DNA of 64,000 nucleotides. Source: Lepisosteus oculatus (Eukaryota > Chordata > Actinopteri > Semionotiformes > Lepisosteidae). Location of the stretch: positions 74,072,284-74,136,283 of the forward strand of contig NC_090698.1 of NCBI RefSeq assembly GCF_040954835.1. The letters run 5' to 3'. The stretch's first letter is position 1. The number at the start of each line of letters is the position of its first letter. The notes beneath the pieces are model-generated. The model saw only the letters and a list, made by a program, of their open reading frames with translations. It was not told the DNA's origin and ran no database searches. The position numbers and the translations under genes are program-made. Shown piece by piece: positions 49,501 through 58,699 of the stretch.

Positions 49501-52500
49501 TTCTGCACCAGCAGCCCCACCTGAGAGACACACAGGGATCATTCTGCACCAGCAGCCCCACCTGGGAGACACACAGGGATCATTCTGCACCAGCAGCCCC
49601 ACCTGGGAGACACACAGGGATCATTCTGCACTTCCTACAGCACAATGCCCTGGTCATCATACTGTTCCAGAGAGAAGAGCGCCACCTACTTGCCCAAAAA
49701 CACTGCTTGTAGCAGCGGTCTGTCCCAGAGGTCTCCCATCCAAGAGCCAACAAGGCCCAGACTTACTTCAGTTCTGAGATCTGACAATATCACAGGGGGC
49801 AACTTTGCTGTATGTGTACTGATCGAAATACTCCTCGACTCCAGACTCATAAATTCACATGAGGAAAGAAAAGGCGTGATGCTGTCAGCTGAAGGGCATC
49901 ATACTGTAGGACAGGTCCCCGGATTCTTCACAAAGGGGGAGAATGTCCAACTCTGCCAACTCCCGTCAGCATGGAGGAGGAGCTGTCCTGCCTCACCAAC
50001 AAGACCGTGTCACTAAAATGTCTCAGTACCGTCCGCTTCCTTCCAAACCATTAACCGAATCACCATTCTCTGTGCCGCACAGCAATTACTCACCTGTTAT
50101 TGTACCACGTTCTGTTCTGGCTGCCTGCTGCGTGCCAAGCCTGCCCCCTCATCCAGGTCTATCTAATGCAGATAATTGCACGCAGGCTGGCTGTCGTGCC
50201 TTCTTATCCTCTCTGATCGCTGTATTGAATGGGATTATATCCTGGCCCTTTGTGTCCAGCCAGTCTTTAAGGATGTGCCTGCTATAATATAGTTCTACAG
50301 CATATAGATCAGGCACCATTGAGCTGAGATACGATCAGTCCCTACAGCCATGCGATTTTGGACCAGGTTTTAGATGATAAAATACAGTATCTGTCCTAAA
50401 TCATTCTCTTTCCAATGTAATGTTAAAAGCAATTCTTCAGGGAGCTTTTAATAATTGTATTGGCTGGCAGTGGTCCTAACACAAATTAGATGCATATACA
50501 GTAGTAGAATGTACAGCTACAGCTCTCCTCAGTCATATAACAACTTCAGTGAGTCCCTGGCTTTCGATTTAGGGAACAGTAGGGCCATTCTCTGCCAGCT
50601 CGCCTGCGGTAGAGAGGATTAGAAGAGGAGATTAATTAACACAGGCACCTTGAGCCTTAATGTCAGGCCAAAGTCAGTGGCTGTATATAGAGCAGCCAGC
50701 CTGTCAATTTATTTAAAAACTAATGACCACTATTACTTTGCCCTTTTTTATAGAAATCTAAGTGAAACAAATGATAAACCAGTTAAACCAGTTTAAACTT
50801 CACATGTAATGTAGGTTCCTATGGTTTACAACACTTCTTTTTGCTTTATCATAATTTTATAGTAAATTATCTGTTTTACTATATTTTTACCATGGTGCTG
50901 CACAGTAAATTATGATAAGGGATTCTGTATTTCTATTTATATGGCGAGAAATGAGGAACAAGGAAATTAAGAACCTGGGTAAAAAGTGGGAACTATTAGC
51001 AAGTACATTTAGTTCTGAAACCTGCGTTTCACAGCACACAGAGATGTGGGAAAGACTGGATGGGGTTTTGGGACCGTTTTGGCAACGACAGTCACTCCTG
51101 CGTTTCGAAATGACAAGCTGAAACACTTCTCTCATTTGCACATTCTTACACTCACAGCTGATGAACGATAAAGCCCTGGGAAAAATGTAGCAGCCAGACT
51201 GTCCACACGATTGCAACTCACTGTCAATGGAATCCAAAATACACCACCTGCCTCTTGGCCAGCAGGCCGGTGTACCTTGTCTCATCGGTTCTCCTGAATC
51301 ACAGTGCAACTGCTTGGTCCTTCCTCCTCTAAGGCAGGGGTGTCTTGGCGGGTTGCTCGGTCTGCGGCTTTTATTCCAGCTCAGCTTTAGGCAGCTCAGA
51401 TCAGCTCATTAGTGGCTTAATTTGGCACAGGTCAACAAATCCTGCTGTTTTAAAGAGACCTAGAAAACCTGCAGCCACACTGGCTGGGCCTCTGGGAGCA
51501 GAACTGTACAGCTCTAGTGTTAGAGAACTAGAAAGATAAGGAAGGATATGAATAAGAAGCGGCTGTTCCGCCCAAATAGCCTGTTCAGTACTTAACTGTC
51601 AATCAATCCAAGCACCTAAACTTGAAACAAACCAGGGTATTTACTTCAACAACACGGCTGGGCAACCTGCTCCAGACTCCCACTACCCTATGGGTAAAGA
51701 AATGCCTCCTGTTCTGAGATTTTAAATCACTTCCATGTAGTTTCCCCGGGAGCTCTCTGGTTTGTTCCACTGCGACTCAAGAGCACGGATCTAATGTCTA
51801 TACTGTGCATGTGTCACAAGCATCAGACCTGAGGATATCAGTCCCCACTCCTCATGAAGTCCCAGGGGGTTGCTCAGAGATGCTTCTCTGATGAGTGAGG
51901 GACGAGACCTACACCAGGAACGGAAGAGAACCGCGTGTCGAGCTGGTCTGCAGCCGAGCCTGCCCAGAGATCTTCAGGATTTATTAATGTGGACCTAAAA
52001 GTGACTCGCGAATGATTTGGCAGATCCTGCACTCATGGTTCTTGTGTGAAAACGTCAGCAGCTGAAGGAAATAGCATCTCCTTGAACACACGACGATCCC
52101 CACACAACTGCTTGCTTCACTGATCGATCAGGACAGCTGGGTTCTGTGCAGCCCTTTCACATGCATTTTGCTCTGAGTCCTGCCCCAGGGGCTGTTATTG
52201 GGCTCAGAGTGAGGCGCTCAAAGCTTTAAAAAACACCCTTTACTGGCTGTATGTTTGGGCCACAAACAGGGTGTATTTTCCTGCTGATTCAGTTCACAAA
52301 GTCAGAAGTAAAAGCTGAAGAGGCTGCCCCTTCTTTATTATAATTCTTCTTTAGTTTCTGCTGGCATTTTATTGCTTCAAACACACAGCTAAAACTTGTA
52401 AATAACCACAGCTGTTTCCTAGTTTGGAAGTCCATTATTAATTTAAAATGTCTTGCGTCGTGTATTCTTGGTTTCTGATTACTTAAAAAGTGTACAAAGA

Positions 52501-55500
52501 AAGACACTAGAAGGAAGATATGCCAGAAGAGTTTAACAGCCAGATATTTTAAATGTAATATTTTGCGTGTTATGTTCTTAAATTGGAGAAATACCAGACT
52601 TATAATCAACAGCATTTTGTTGAACTGCTTTGAGAAATGAACATGGTTTGTAAAGAGGGACAACTTCTAACCCAGACTTGATCATGTGTTTTCCAGATGT
52701 GATGCTAGTATTGCCAAGTTATCTGGAGATGTCACTGCAGCTGGCCAGGAGGTCCACAGACTGCACAAGGAGATCTTGGATGTCAGGGCAGCTCTAGACC
52801 TCCGCCTGAAGGAGATGGAGCTGAAGGTCAGGGGTCAGGCAGCAGTAGAGTCCAGTCTGAAGGAGATGGAGCTGAAGATCAGGGGTCAGGCAGCAGTAGA
52901 GTCCAGTCTGAAGGAGATGGGGCTGCTGTACAACAACTTAAAAGAGACCACTACTGGTATTCTTGTTTTTTTCTACTGAAAGGCAAGCTGTAATGTTTTG
53001 CTGAAGCTATATACTGGATTGATGTGACTGGTGAGACAGAAGTATTGATAGTATGGAGATCCTCAATAAACCAAAGAAAGACTAAAACTGTTCAGGTCCT
53101 GTTTCCCTCTTGTCCTCTCCAACTGGACTTTACTGTCCTGCCATTAATATTATCAATGGAAAATGCCTGAGAATTAATTTTGCAACTGCGATTCATGGAA
53201 TCACTTTGCATCCCATACTTTGACTATGTTTTTTTATCCAATTTACGCAATCGCAGAAAGCTGTGTTTACCTATTTCCTTCTGGTACAAAGGTGGTGAAG
53301 ACACTGGTAATAAAGCCAAACCAAAACAAGAGCCTGATGTACAATCCTCTTGTACACCTTTAGAGTCGGGTGCTTAATGCTCATGAATTATAAAAAGCAC
53401 GTGATCAGTGTCCAGTGTATCATGGACTGGGGGGAATCGGGCCTCTGCCTTTCTGACACCCTGTCCGAGCTGAAACTGCTGCAGCAGCAGGCACTTCGGC
53501 CAGCAGAACGGAGGTGCGCTGTCCTCAGCCCAGTCCTGTTGCTGCAGGTCACACAGGTGCTGGAGAAGGTGGAAAACTCTCTGGCAGAGCAGAGCTCCCG
53601 CATGACGGCCACACGGGGAGACCAGCACCACGAAATCCAGCTGCTGGAGCTCAAGTAGGTTTTTACTTTTCCACTGACGCACTCAAAGAAAAAGCAAATA
53701 TCAGTTCAGAGTTTTCCATCGGTTTCTTATTGCTGTTCAACCAAGCACCAAAACTGTACAAATGCATTTTGATTTTTAAATACTAATTGCGGCTGATTTA
53801 AAAAGTAAATACCGCAGCTGCACACCGAAGCATTCACAGTGGCTATGTGCCGTCCCTCCGGGTGAGCACGAGGAGCGAGTATCACACAACCGCTGTCCCG
53901 CAGGACGTCCGGAACGCTGGCCGAGCTCAGAGGGCTGATGGAGCGGCACCGCGAGTGGGCCGAGCAGCAGCTGAGCGGGTCGGAGCGGGCCCGGGCCCAT
54001 GGCGCCGAGCAGCTGCGCGCGCTGCTCAGGGACAGACTGGTGAGACCCCCGGGGCTGTTCGCACGCTAGAGGCCAGGGGTGGTGGGGGGGATCTCCGATT
54101 TCACCTCCCTGCGGATACGGGGAGTTCGGGTTGGCGGCCCTCACTGCTGCACTGACGCTCTGTACGCAAAGAGACCTCTCTCTCCCCTTGAAGGATCCAA
54201 ACATTTAGCGAGTAATCAGAAAGGCCAGGCTTTCTGCTGGAGAGCATGCCAAGGGCTGATAAGCACATGTACAGCAATTACTGCCCTTCCGATGGCTGTT
54301 GTGGTGTGAAGGCAGGACACCCCAGTGTTGCTGTTCAGCTAAACATGCTGACTAAGCTGTGCTTGCAGCAGAATTGGTTACTGTCTCAAGCGGGCCGACA
54401 CCCCAGACTGGGTCAGTAGGGAAGCAGCACTGTGCCTCACAGCGTTGCAACAAGAGTGGATTTGAGAACAAGTCAGGCCGGTTCAGACAGCTCCCTTCAA
54501 GCTAGGAAATGAACAGGGACCCTCTCTTGGCCTCTTCAGCCGCCTCTGCCATCATGAAACACACACTGTAACCAGGAGGGTTAGTCAATTAGCCCACAGC
54601 AGTCAGAACTCCTGGAACTCTATCCTGTGTGGCTGGGGCTTAGAAAAGATCTTGGGAAAAGCCTGGTCTGACTCTATAATAGCTGTCAGAGCTGCACAGG
54701 AACAAGCAGGGGAAAATCCCACACTGAACAGCAGACAGACAAACAAACAGTTCAGCCACGGATCCCCATCAGCTGTGAGGATATTATATTATTATAGCTA
54801 CATATAAATAAGAATATATCCTTGCATGAAAACATATTCATGGATTTGACAACAATCCTTCCATCCATTTGCTAACTGCTTCATTCAAAAGAGCTGGAGC
54901 CTGTCCCAATGCAGGGTACACCCCACACAGGACACAAGTCCAGCACCGGGCACAGACACACCTTTGAATATATTAGTAACGCAAAGGAAAAAAGCTCATG
55001 GGAAATACTCTTTCAGTTTTAGCTATTGATGTGTTTTGAATGCTGGATCTTTCGTAGATCCAATCAGCATAATGCACTGCAAGGTCTAATCTGATTAATC
55101 TGCTACATCAGGTCAGATGCATTTACCTTGCATTGAGCAAGCAATAAAGAAATCAATACCTGTAATCGCCATCTCCCTCTCTTACTAATTACACTACAAT
55201 CGCATTTCCCTTCTGTAAAAGGTAGCCATCAATGTCTCGATGGCCTCCTAATAACCCCTCATCTATACACTGGCTTCATGACTCTGCTCTCCTCCCCACT
55301 GAGAGCTGGTGTGTGGGGAGCGGACTGGCGCATCACCCAGGTGGGGCTGCACACTGGTGGGGGTGGAGGGGAGCCCCGTGACCTGTAAAGCTCTTTGAGT
55401 GGAGTGTCCAGAAAAGAGCTACAGCAGTGGAAGGATTTGTTTTCCAGGAAGAGAGTGAGAAGAAGCTCGGAGAGCAGGTCAGTGGCCTGGCTCTGCGGCT

Positions 55501-56573
55501 GGAGAAGGCCGAGGAGCAGCAGGAGCTCGAGGTCAGAGCCAACAGGGAGAAACGGGCTGAAGACCGGCTGAACACCAGGATCGGGAAACTGGAAGCGCGG
55601 GTCTGGGAAGAGCTCGGCCTGATCAGGAAGGAGTACAGATCAGGTGAGCACAGTCAGTCATAGACCAGCGCTCCTGGTCAGTACCGCCTGCTGGGAGCCT
55701 GATCCACAGCCGAGCTGCGGGGTGTTCAGAGAGGGATATGCAGAGACTGACAGTCTCCCTTCCGGCCCCAGCTCTTTCAGAGAGGGGGAGATACTCCAGT
55801 AAGCAGTATGGGCAACACCAGCCTAGATCAGTTCATGGACCACACTGAGCATCAAAAATCACTGGTCGCTCTATCTTTAAAGTAAACAGATTTTGGAAAT
55901 TGATTACCCATTTTGACCACCTTTTGATTGAATATAATTCATTAGCTAACCCCAGGTTCTTTAGTGACCGTATTATCTCATCATAGATAAACAGACTGCA
56001 TTGCTAGGAATTGTGCACACACTACCAGCCTGTGGCTTTCATAACAGCCACTCTACTGGAAACGGACGTTAACCCGAATAAGGAGTTTGCCTTCAAGGCA
56101 TGGCTGTTCAAATGCACTGTTCAAAACCAAAAATATTAATATTTAGTATCCTAGTTAATTGCTTCAGGATATTTAGTCAAGAAAAAGATACAAGTGTAAA
56201 AATGACTTTCAGTCTAACATATAGCAACAATAAAGACTATTCTCATCTCAAGAAATACAGTATGGTGCACAATCTCAGATCTCGTCTACTGTATAAGTCT
56301 AGACCAAATGCAGTATTGAATTCCTTAAATCCAGCGCTTACAGAAGTCGTCTTCTATGGAAAGTAATTACATTAGCTACTTTTTACAAAAATGCTGTACA
56401 CAGAATCACAGTCCACGAGTGCTGCAATCTGTTTAACAGGGTTCCAGTCGATCCATGATGCTCTCAGCTCTTTGAAGGAGATTAATGAGACCAAGTCCCG
56501 CCTGGACAAGGAGAAACTCCGAAAGGACATCAAACAAATCCAGAGGAAGATTGTTCAGCTGAAAGATGTCTAA
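46339..56573 (+). CDS. fam81b: FAM81B, seven exons (5' end not found)
   Basis: Gene-level entry. Seven exons (46339-46546, 48409-48527, 52697-52826, 53548-53654, 53904-54039, 55448-55643, 56440-56573) join with matching phases. They give 343 codons including the stop, that is 342 residues of a FAM81 family protein. Human FAM81B is about 450 and FAM81A about 370 residues, so the N-terminus is missing. The protein is almost wholly helical and coiled coil, without a catalytic motif. Its biochemical role is poorly known; the family is linked to cilia or sperm (FAM81B) and synaptic condensates (FAM81A) in mammals. Diagnostic blocks are LEQAFRIKED, LLESHIHTIT, GDLRGRVARCDASIAKLSGD and the C-terminus QRKIVQLKDV. 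Paralogue choice rests on position between MCTP1 and SKIC3. The upstream exon with the start codon should end in phase 2. Confidence 0.9.
47525..47615 (-). mobile_element. tRNA-derived SINE head
   Basis: On the minus strand GAGTGGTTATGGTTTTGG resembles an A-box region and GTGGGTTCTAATCCCTGG contains a B box (GGTTCTAATCC) at tRNA-like distance. It is probably a decayed SINE rather than a tRNA gene, because no paired acceptor stem is visible. Confidence 0.5.
48125..48350 (+). repeat. SINE just upstream of a FAM81B acceptor
   Basis: Contains GAGTAGGGGTACTGACCCTG, GTGTCACCCAGGTAGGGGCT and the typical fish SINE end GTAAAGCACTTTAAGATCCT. Same family and orientation as 55225-55425. It ends about 60 bases before exon B of FAM81B. 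Confidence 0.6.
48409..48527 (+). CDS. fam81b: FAM81B exon B
   Basis: Acceptor CTCTTCCCTTCAG|GTACTGG, donor GCCAG|GTACCC. Starts in phase 0 and ends with two bases of an arginine codon. Codes for VLEGQILQRDSVSSGTSFAV and SLDHKNLAGIGDLRGRVA, matching the family block around GVGDLRGRVARCD. Confidence 0.92.
48869..49631 (+). repeat. 41-bp minisatellite, array 2 (about 18.6 units)
   Basis: Units CAGCAGCCCCACCTGGGAGA followed by CACACAGGGATCATTCTGCAC, in FAM81B intron B, 340 bases after exon B. Unit length and sequence equal array 1 at 37366-37668 in reverse complement. Variants (GAGAGACAC, GAGGCCATT, CAGCTGCCTTT, CAGCGGCC) are scattered. The 277-codon open frame across it starts at a GTG and is a repeat artefact. 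Confidence 0.95.
51545..51745 (-). mobile_element. CR1-like LINE 3' fragment
   Basis: The plus strand has CAAATAGCCTGTTCAGTACT, TTCAACAACACGGCTGGGCA, TATGGGTAAAGAAATGCCTC and CTGTTCTGAGATTTTAAATC, the reversed ORF2 C-terminus and 3' end as in 8095-8365 and 18065-18300. Confidence 0.65.
52697..52826 (+). CDS. fam81b: FAM81B exon C
   Basis: Acceptor GTGTTTTCCAG|ATGTGATG completes the arginine codon of exon B and continues CDASIAKLSGDVTAAGQEVH to LDLRLKEMELK. The donor chosen is AAG|GTCAGG, because it ends in phase 0 as exon D requires. It also gives the same residue count (34 from GD to the end) as the human block I recall. The frame stays open to 52979 through a 51-bp duplication, but GTATTC at 52957 leaves the wrong phase. 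Confidence 0.8.
52806..52928 (+). repeat. fam81b: 51-bp tandem duplication across the exon C donor
   Basis: Unit 1 at 52806-52856, unit 2 at 52857-52907, partial third copy at 52908-52928. Each starts CTGAAGGAGATGG. Unit 1 has the donor AAG|GTCAGG; unit 2 reads AAGATCAGG there, losing the GT. The unit is 17 codons long, so read through it would add LKEMELKIRGQAAVESS in frame. Confidence 0.9.
53548..53654 (+). CDS. fam81b: FAM81B exon D
   Basis: Acceptor TTGCTGCAG|GTCACAC, donor CTCAA|GTAGGT. Phase 0 in, two bases (AA) out. Codes for VTQVLEKVENSLAEQSSRMT and HHEIQLLEL, coiled coil. It aligns without gaps to 36 residues of the human block ending LLEFK. Confidence 0.88.
53904..54039 (+). CDS. 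fam81b: FAM81B exon E
   Basis: Acceptor CTGTCCCGCAG|GACGTCC, donor CTG|GTGAGA. The first G completes a lysine codon. Codes for TSGTLAELRGLMERHREWAE and AEQLRALLRDRL, helical and charged. GC-rich relative to other exons; least conserved in sequence, supported mainly by phase and position. Confidence 0.85.
54875..54965 (-). mobile_element. V-SINE-type SINE tail fragment
   Basis: CCATCCATTTGCTAACTGCT, GAGCTGGAGCCTGTCCCAAT and CACAGGACACAAGTCCAGCA correspond to the tail half of the SINE at 12305-12615 in the same orientation. Confidence 0.55.
55225..55425 (+). repeat. SINE abutting the FAM81B exon F acceptor
   Basis: Contains GTCTCGATGGCCTCCTAATA, CGCATCACCCAGGTGGGGCT, GCACACTGGTGGGGGTGGAG and the end CTGTAAAGCTCTTTGAGTGG, a familiar fish SINE 3' region. 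Same family as 48125-48350. Its end lies about 25 bases before exon F. Confidence 0.65.
55448..55643 (+). CDS. fam81b: FAM81B exon F
   Basis: Acceptor TTTGTTTTCCAG|GAAGAG, donor ATCAG|GTGAGC. Phase 0 in, one base out. Codes for EESEKKLGEQVSGLALRLEK through NTRIGKLEARVWEELGLIRK to EYRS, matching the human KMEQMEKQIWGELETMQNEY block in register. Confidence 0.92.
56440..56573 (+). CDS. fam81b: FAM81B terminal exon G
   Basis: Acceptor TGTTTAACAG|GGTTCC. Codes for GFQSIHDALSSLKEINETKS and then DIKQIQRKIVQLKDV followed by TAA at 56571. The C-terminus is nearly the same as the recalled human one (QRKIVELQEV). The first G completes the glycine codon begun in exon F. Confidence 0.93.
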
Positions 56574-56846
56574 TAATCTCGAAACGCCAATACAGGCTGC
56601 AGATCCATACAAAACCTCATGCTGTGATAATAGGACAATCGATTTGATTCAAGTTGAAACACAATTACAGCTATGAATGTCAACAGCATTCAAAACGTAA
56701 CCACTTTTGAAGAAGCTTAAAACGAAAAACCACACAGGGCTAATTATGGGTTTCGGCATGTAAATTGATTGTAGATGATAAATCTGCCTCATTAATCCTG
56801 TTGATTCTTCCTGTGAGGAAAGGACTGCAGTTGCTCAATTAGATGA

Positions 56847-56852
56847 AATAAA
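56847..56852 (+). terminator. fam81b: FAM81B poly(A) signal
   Basis: AATAAA about 275 bases after the stop codon, in sense orientation, is the nearest canonical signal. It implies a 3' untranslated region of roughly 300 bases. Confidence 0.55.
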
Positions 56853-56999
56853 AAGCAACAGCCTAGTTTTCACACAGGCTGCCCCCTTGAGGATGTCTGG
56901 ATGTTTTGCAACAATAACACTGTCAACAGGTCTACAACAGCTTCAGGCTACTGGCCCCCTTTTCAATAATAAGAGAAGTTGGTACCAAGTGGCACAGCG

Positions 57000-57065
57000 A
57001 CGGGATGATTAGAGCTGCTGCCTCACAGCTCCTGGGTCCCGGGTTCAATTCCGGCCTGCCCCCCC
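57000..57065 (+). mobile_element. V-SINE-type SINE head
   Basis: GGATGATTAGAGCTGCTGCC, TCACAGCTCCTGGGTCCC and GGGTTCAATTCCGGCC show a tRNA-like head with a B box (GGTTCAATTCC). It breaks off into a C-run. Confidence 0.6.
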
Positions 57066-57489
57066 ACCCCACAGTGCAAAGCTACGACAGGGATTCTAAA
57101 TCACCGTGAACACAGGAGCACGGGAATCCTGTTGCCTTGGGCAGCGGCAGCACGCCCCCACCCGCCTGTCAGTAACCTCACCGGCCAGCCGCGCTGAACT
57201 CGTTTCCCATCCCGAAGGGGACTGCCGCGTCAGGGCCTGGGGTCGCCCCGGCCGCACCGAGCCTCGATCGCTCGTTCACGGGAGGGCAAACCCCTGCCCA
57301 GAGCCCGCGTCGCGCCAGAAGAGCATCAACAGCGAACAACATCGTCCCAGGCGCTGTACTGTACGTGCAGGGCAGCCACAGCCCCTTGTCCAACACGTGT
57401 CCACTGGGCCGCTGACCACAAGCCCAGGCCTGCGCCTTTACCCCCCCCGGTAAACCTCTGGGTGCGTCTGCCCACTGAGGGCTCGGGGA

Positions 57490-57590
57490 GTTTGGAAAGG
57501 ACTGCACGAGATCCTCAGATCAATTAATGAGTGATTACCAAACAGACGAGCCGAGGGACCTCCTCTCGTTTGTAACCTTCCTTATTGTCC
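57490..57590 (+). mobile_element. CR1-like LINE extreme 3' end
   Basis: CTGCACGAGATCCTCAGATC, AATTAATGAGTGATTACCAA and CCTCTCGTTTGTAACC parallel the terminal phrase at 13160-13255. Confidence 0.55.
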
Positions 57591-58141
57591 CTCTGGATGG
57601 GGTCAAAGTGACAGGTCCACGAGGGCAAGCAGCCTCGTTATATAATTAAGAGCTCAAGCAGCACAGTAACCAGCAGACGCCATGTCCTCACAGCTGGACG
57701 CTGCTGCTCGTTTATCGTCAATCTCTGGAAATCAACATCTCTTGACTTATTTAGGAAATTATAGAGAATAACTGTAAAGTTACTTCATGCTTTTTGTGTA
57801 CAAGCTGCACGTTGTTATCTGTTTCAGTGTAAGCAGACAGGCCAATGTAATCCCAGAGTCCACTGGGAGACACTGCTGTTTGCTCACTGACAACACTGTA
57901 TTAGTTTGTCTGCAAACAAATCCACAGTTCAGACAGCTCTGTAAGGGTACAGATGCAAAGAACGATTCTGAAACGAGTGGTACGAAGTGAAAGACACTAA
58001 CACTTTGTTTTGAAAACAATTTTCTGCAATGGAAAGCATGCAGTAACTTTTCTAATCATGTATTATTTCATACGAATGCAGTATTTTCATGTTTCCAAAT
58101 AAAAGATTTTCCCCACAATTTGCTCCTTTCTTGCTGAATGA

Positions 58142-58167
58142 TTTATTTTTCTGTAACTGTCTTTATT
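58142..58167 (-). terminator. skic3: SKIC3 poly(A) signal candidates
   Basis: On the minus strand AATAAA occurs at 58162-58167 and again at 58142-58147, about 450 bases after the SKIC3 stop. Either would end the SKIC3 message. Confidence 0.5.
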
Positions 58168-58615
58168 AGAAAGGCGGGCTACATTCGCTGATACCTCCCC
58201 AGAACCGAACGCAGAAATCCTTGGGAGCAGAAATCATGCAGAACGAACTGTATGCATCAGGTCTCCACCGCACTGAGCGTCTTGCAGTCATGCAATCAGG
58301 AAAGACTTCACAGCAGCGCAAATCCTGACGGAGAAACCAGAACATTCCTGGCCTCTACTTTCTCAGCGTCAAGAGCCCAGCGCCTGCAGCTCTGCAGTAC
58401 TGTTCTAGAAGCAGCGGTTTCGCAGGTCAGGTGCTAGTTGGGAAAGCAAGCTCTGTCCCCAACAGCCACCGCCTGACTTTCTCACTCCCCCTCGGAGAGG
58501 ACCGAGAGCCCGATGAACACGCACGGAGGGGGAGGCTGAATGTGCCCAAGGGGGTGTTTCGGCTCATGTTCCAGCCCCGGTCAGGCAGCGCGGAGGCTGT
58601 TGCCCGGCAAGAGCT

Positions 58616-58699
58616 TTAATGGGCAGAGGCAGAGCAAAGCTGCCTGTGAAGGTCCTCCAGCCTGGAGTCCCCCAGAGCTCTGGCGTGGTCCATCAGCGT
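58616..58699 (-). CDS. skic3: SKIC3 terminal exon
   Basis: Minus-strand acceptor TTCTTTTCCAG|ACGCTG. Codes for [20 protein letters not shown] and LCSASAH, stop TAA at 58616-58618. Starts in phase 0, matching the exon above. The start of this exon follows ELMD, giving [13 protein letters not shown]. Confidence 0.85.
   Translation of the reverse strand, partial: TLMDHARALGDSRLEDLHRQLCSASAH

Larger units (their letters stand above)
48528..52696 (+). other. fam81b: FAM81B intron B
   Basis: Contains the larger 41-bp minisatellite (48869-49631) and a CR1-like fragment (51545-51745). Nothing recognised in 49640-51540 or 51750-52690. Confidence 0.7.
54040..55447 (+). other. fam81b: FAM81B intron E
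   Basis: Contains V-SINE remains (54875-54965) and a SINE reaching almost to the acceptor of exon F (55225-55425). Nothing else recognised in 54050-54870 or 54970-55220. Confidence 0.7.
56853..58141. other. Gap between the convergent FAM81B and SKIC3 3' ends
   Basis: About 1.3 kb. Holds a V-SINE head (57000-57065), a GC-rich stretch to about 57480, and a CR1 terminal fragment (57490-57590). Nothing recognised from 57600 to 58140. An AATAAA at 58097 on the plus strand has no gene before it that I can name. Confidence 0.6.

Noticed and set aside
48879..49631. CRISPR-like array of regular repeats
   Set aside because: Units are directly adjacent with no unique spacers, and the DNA is vertebrate.
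48879..49712. 277-codon open frame on the plus strand
   Set aside because: It runs through the 41-bp minisatellite, starts at a GTG, and its protein is the repeat read in three successive frames. The same happens on the minus strand of array 1 (37285-37733).
52957..52958. GTATTC as donor of FAM81B exon C
   Set aside because: It leaves one base, but exon D starts in phase 0; the GTCAGG donor at 52827 fits phase and length.
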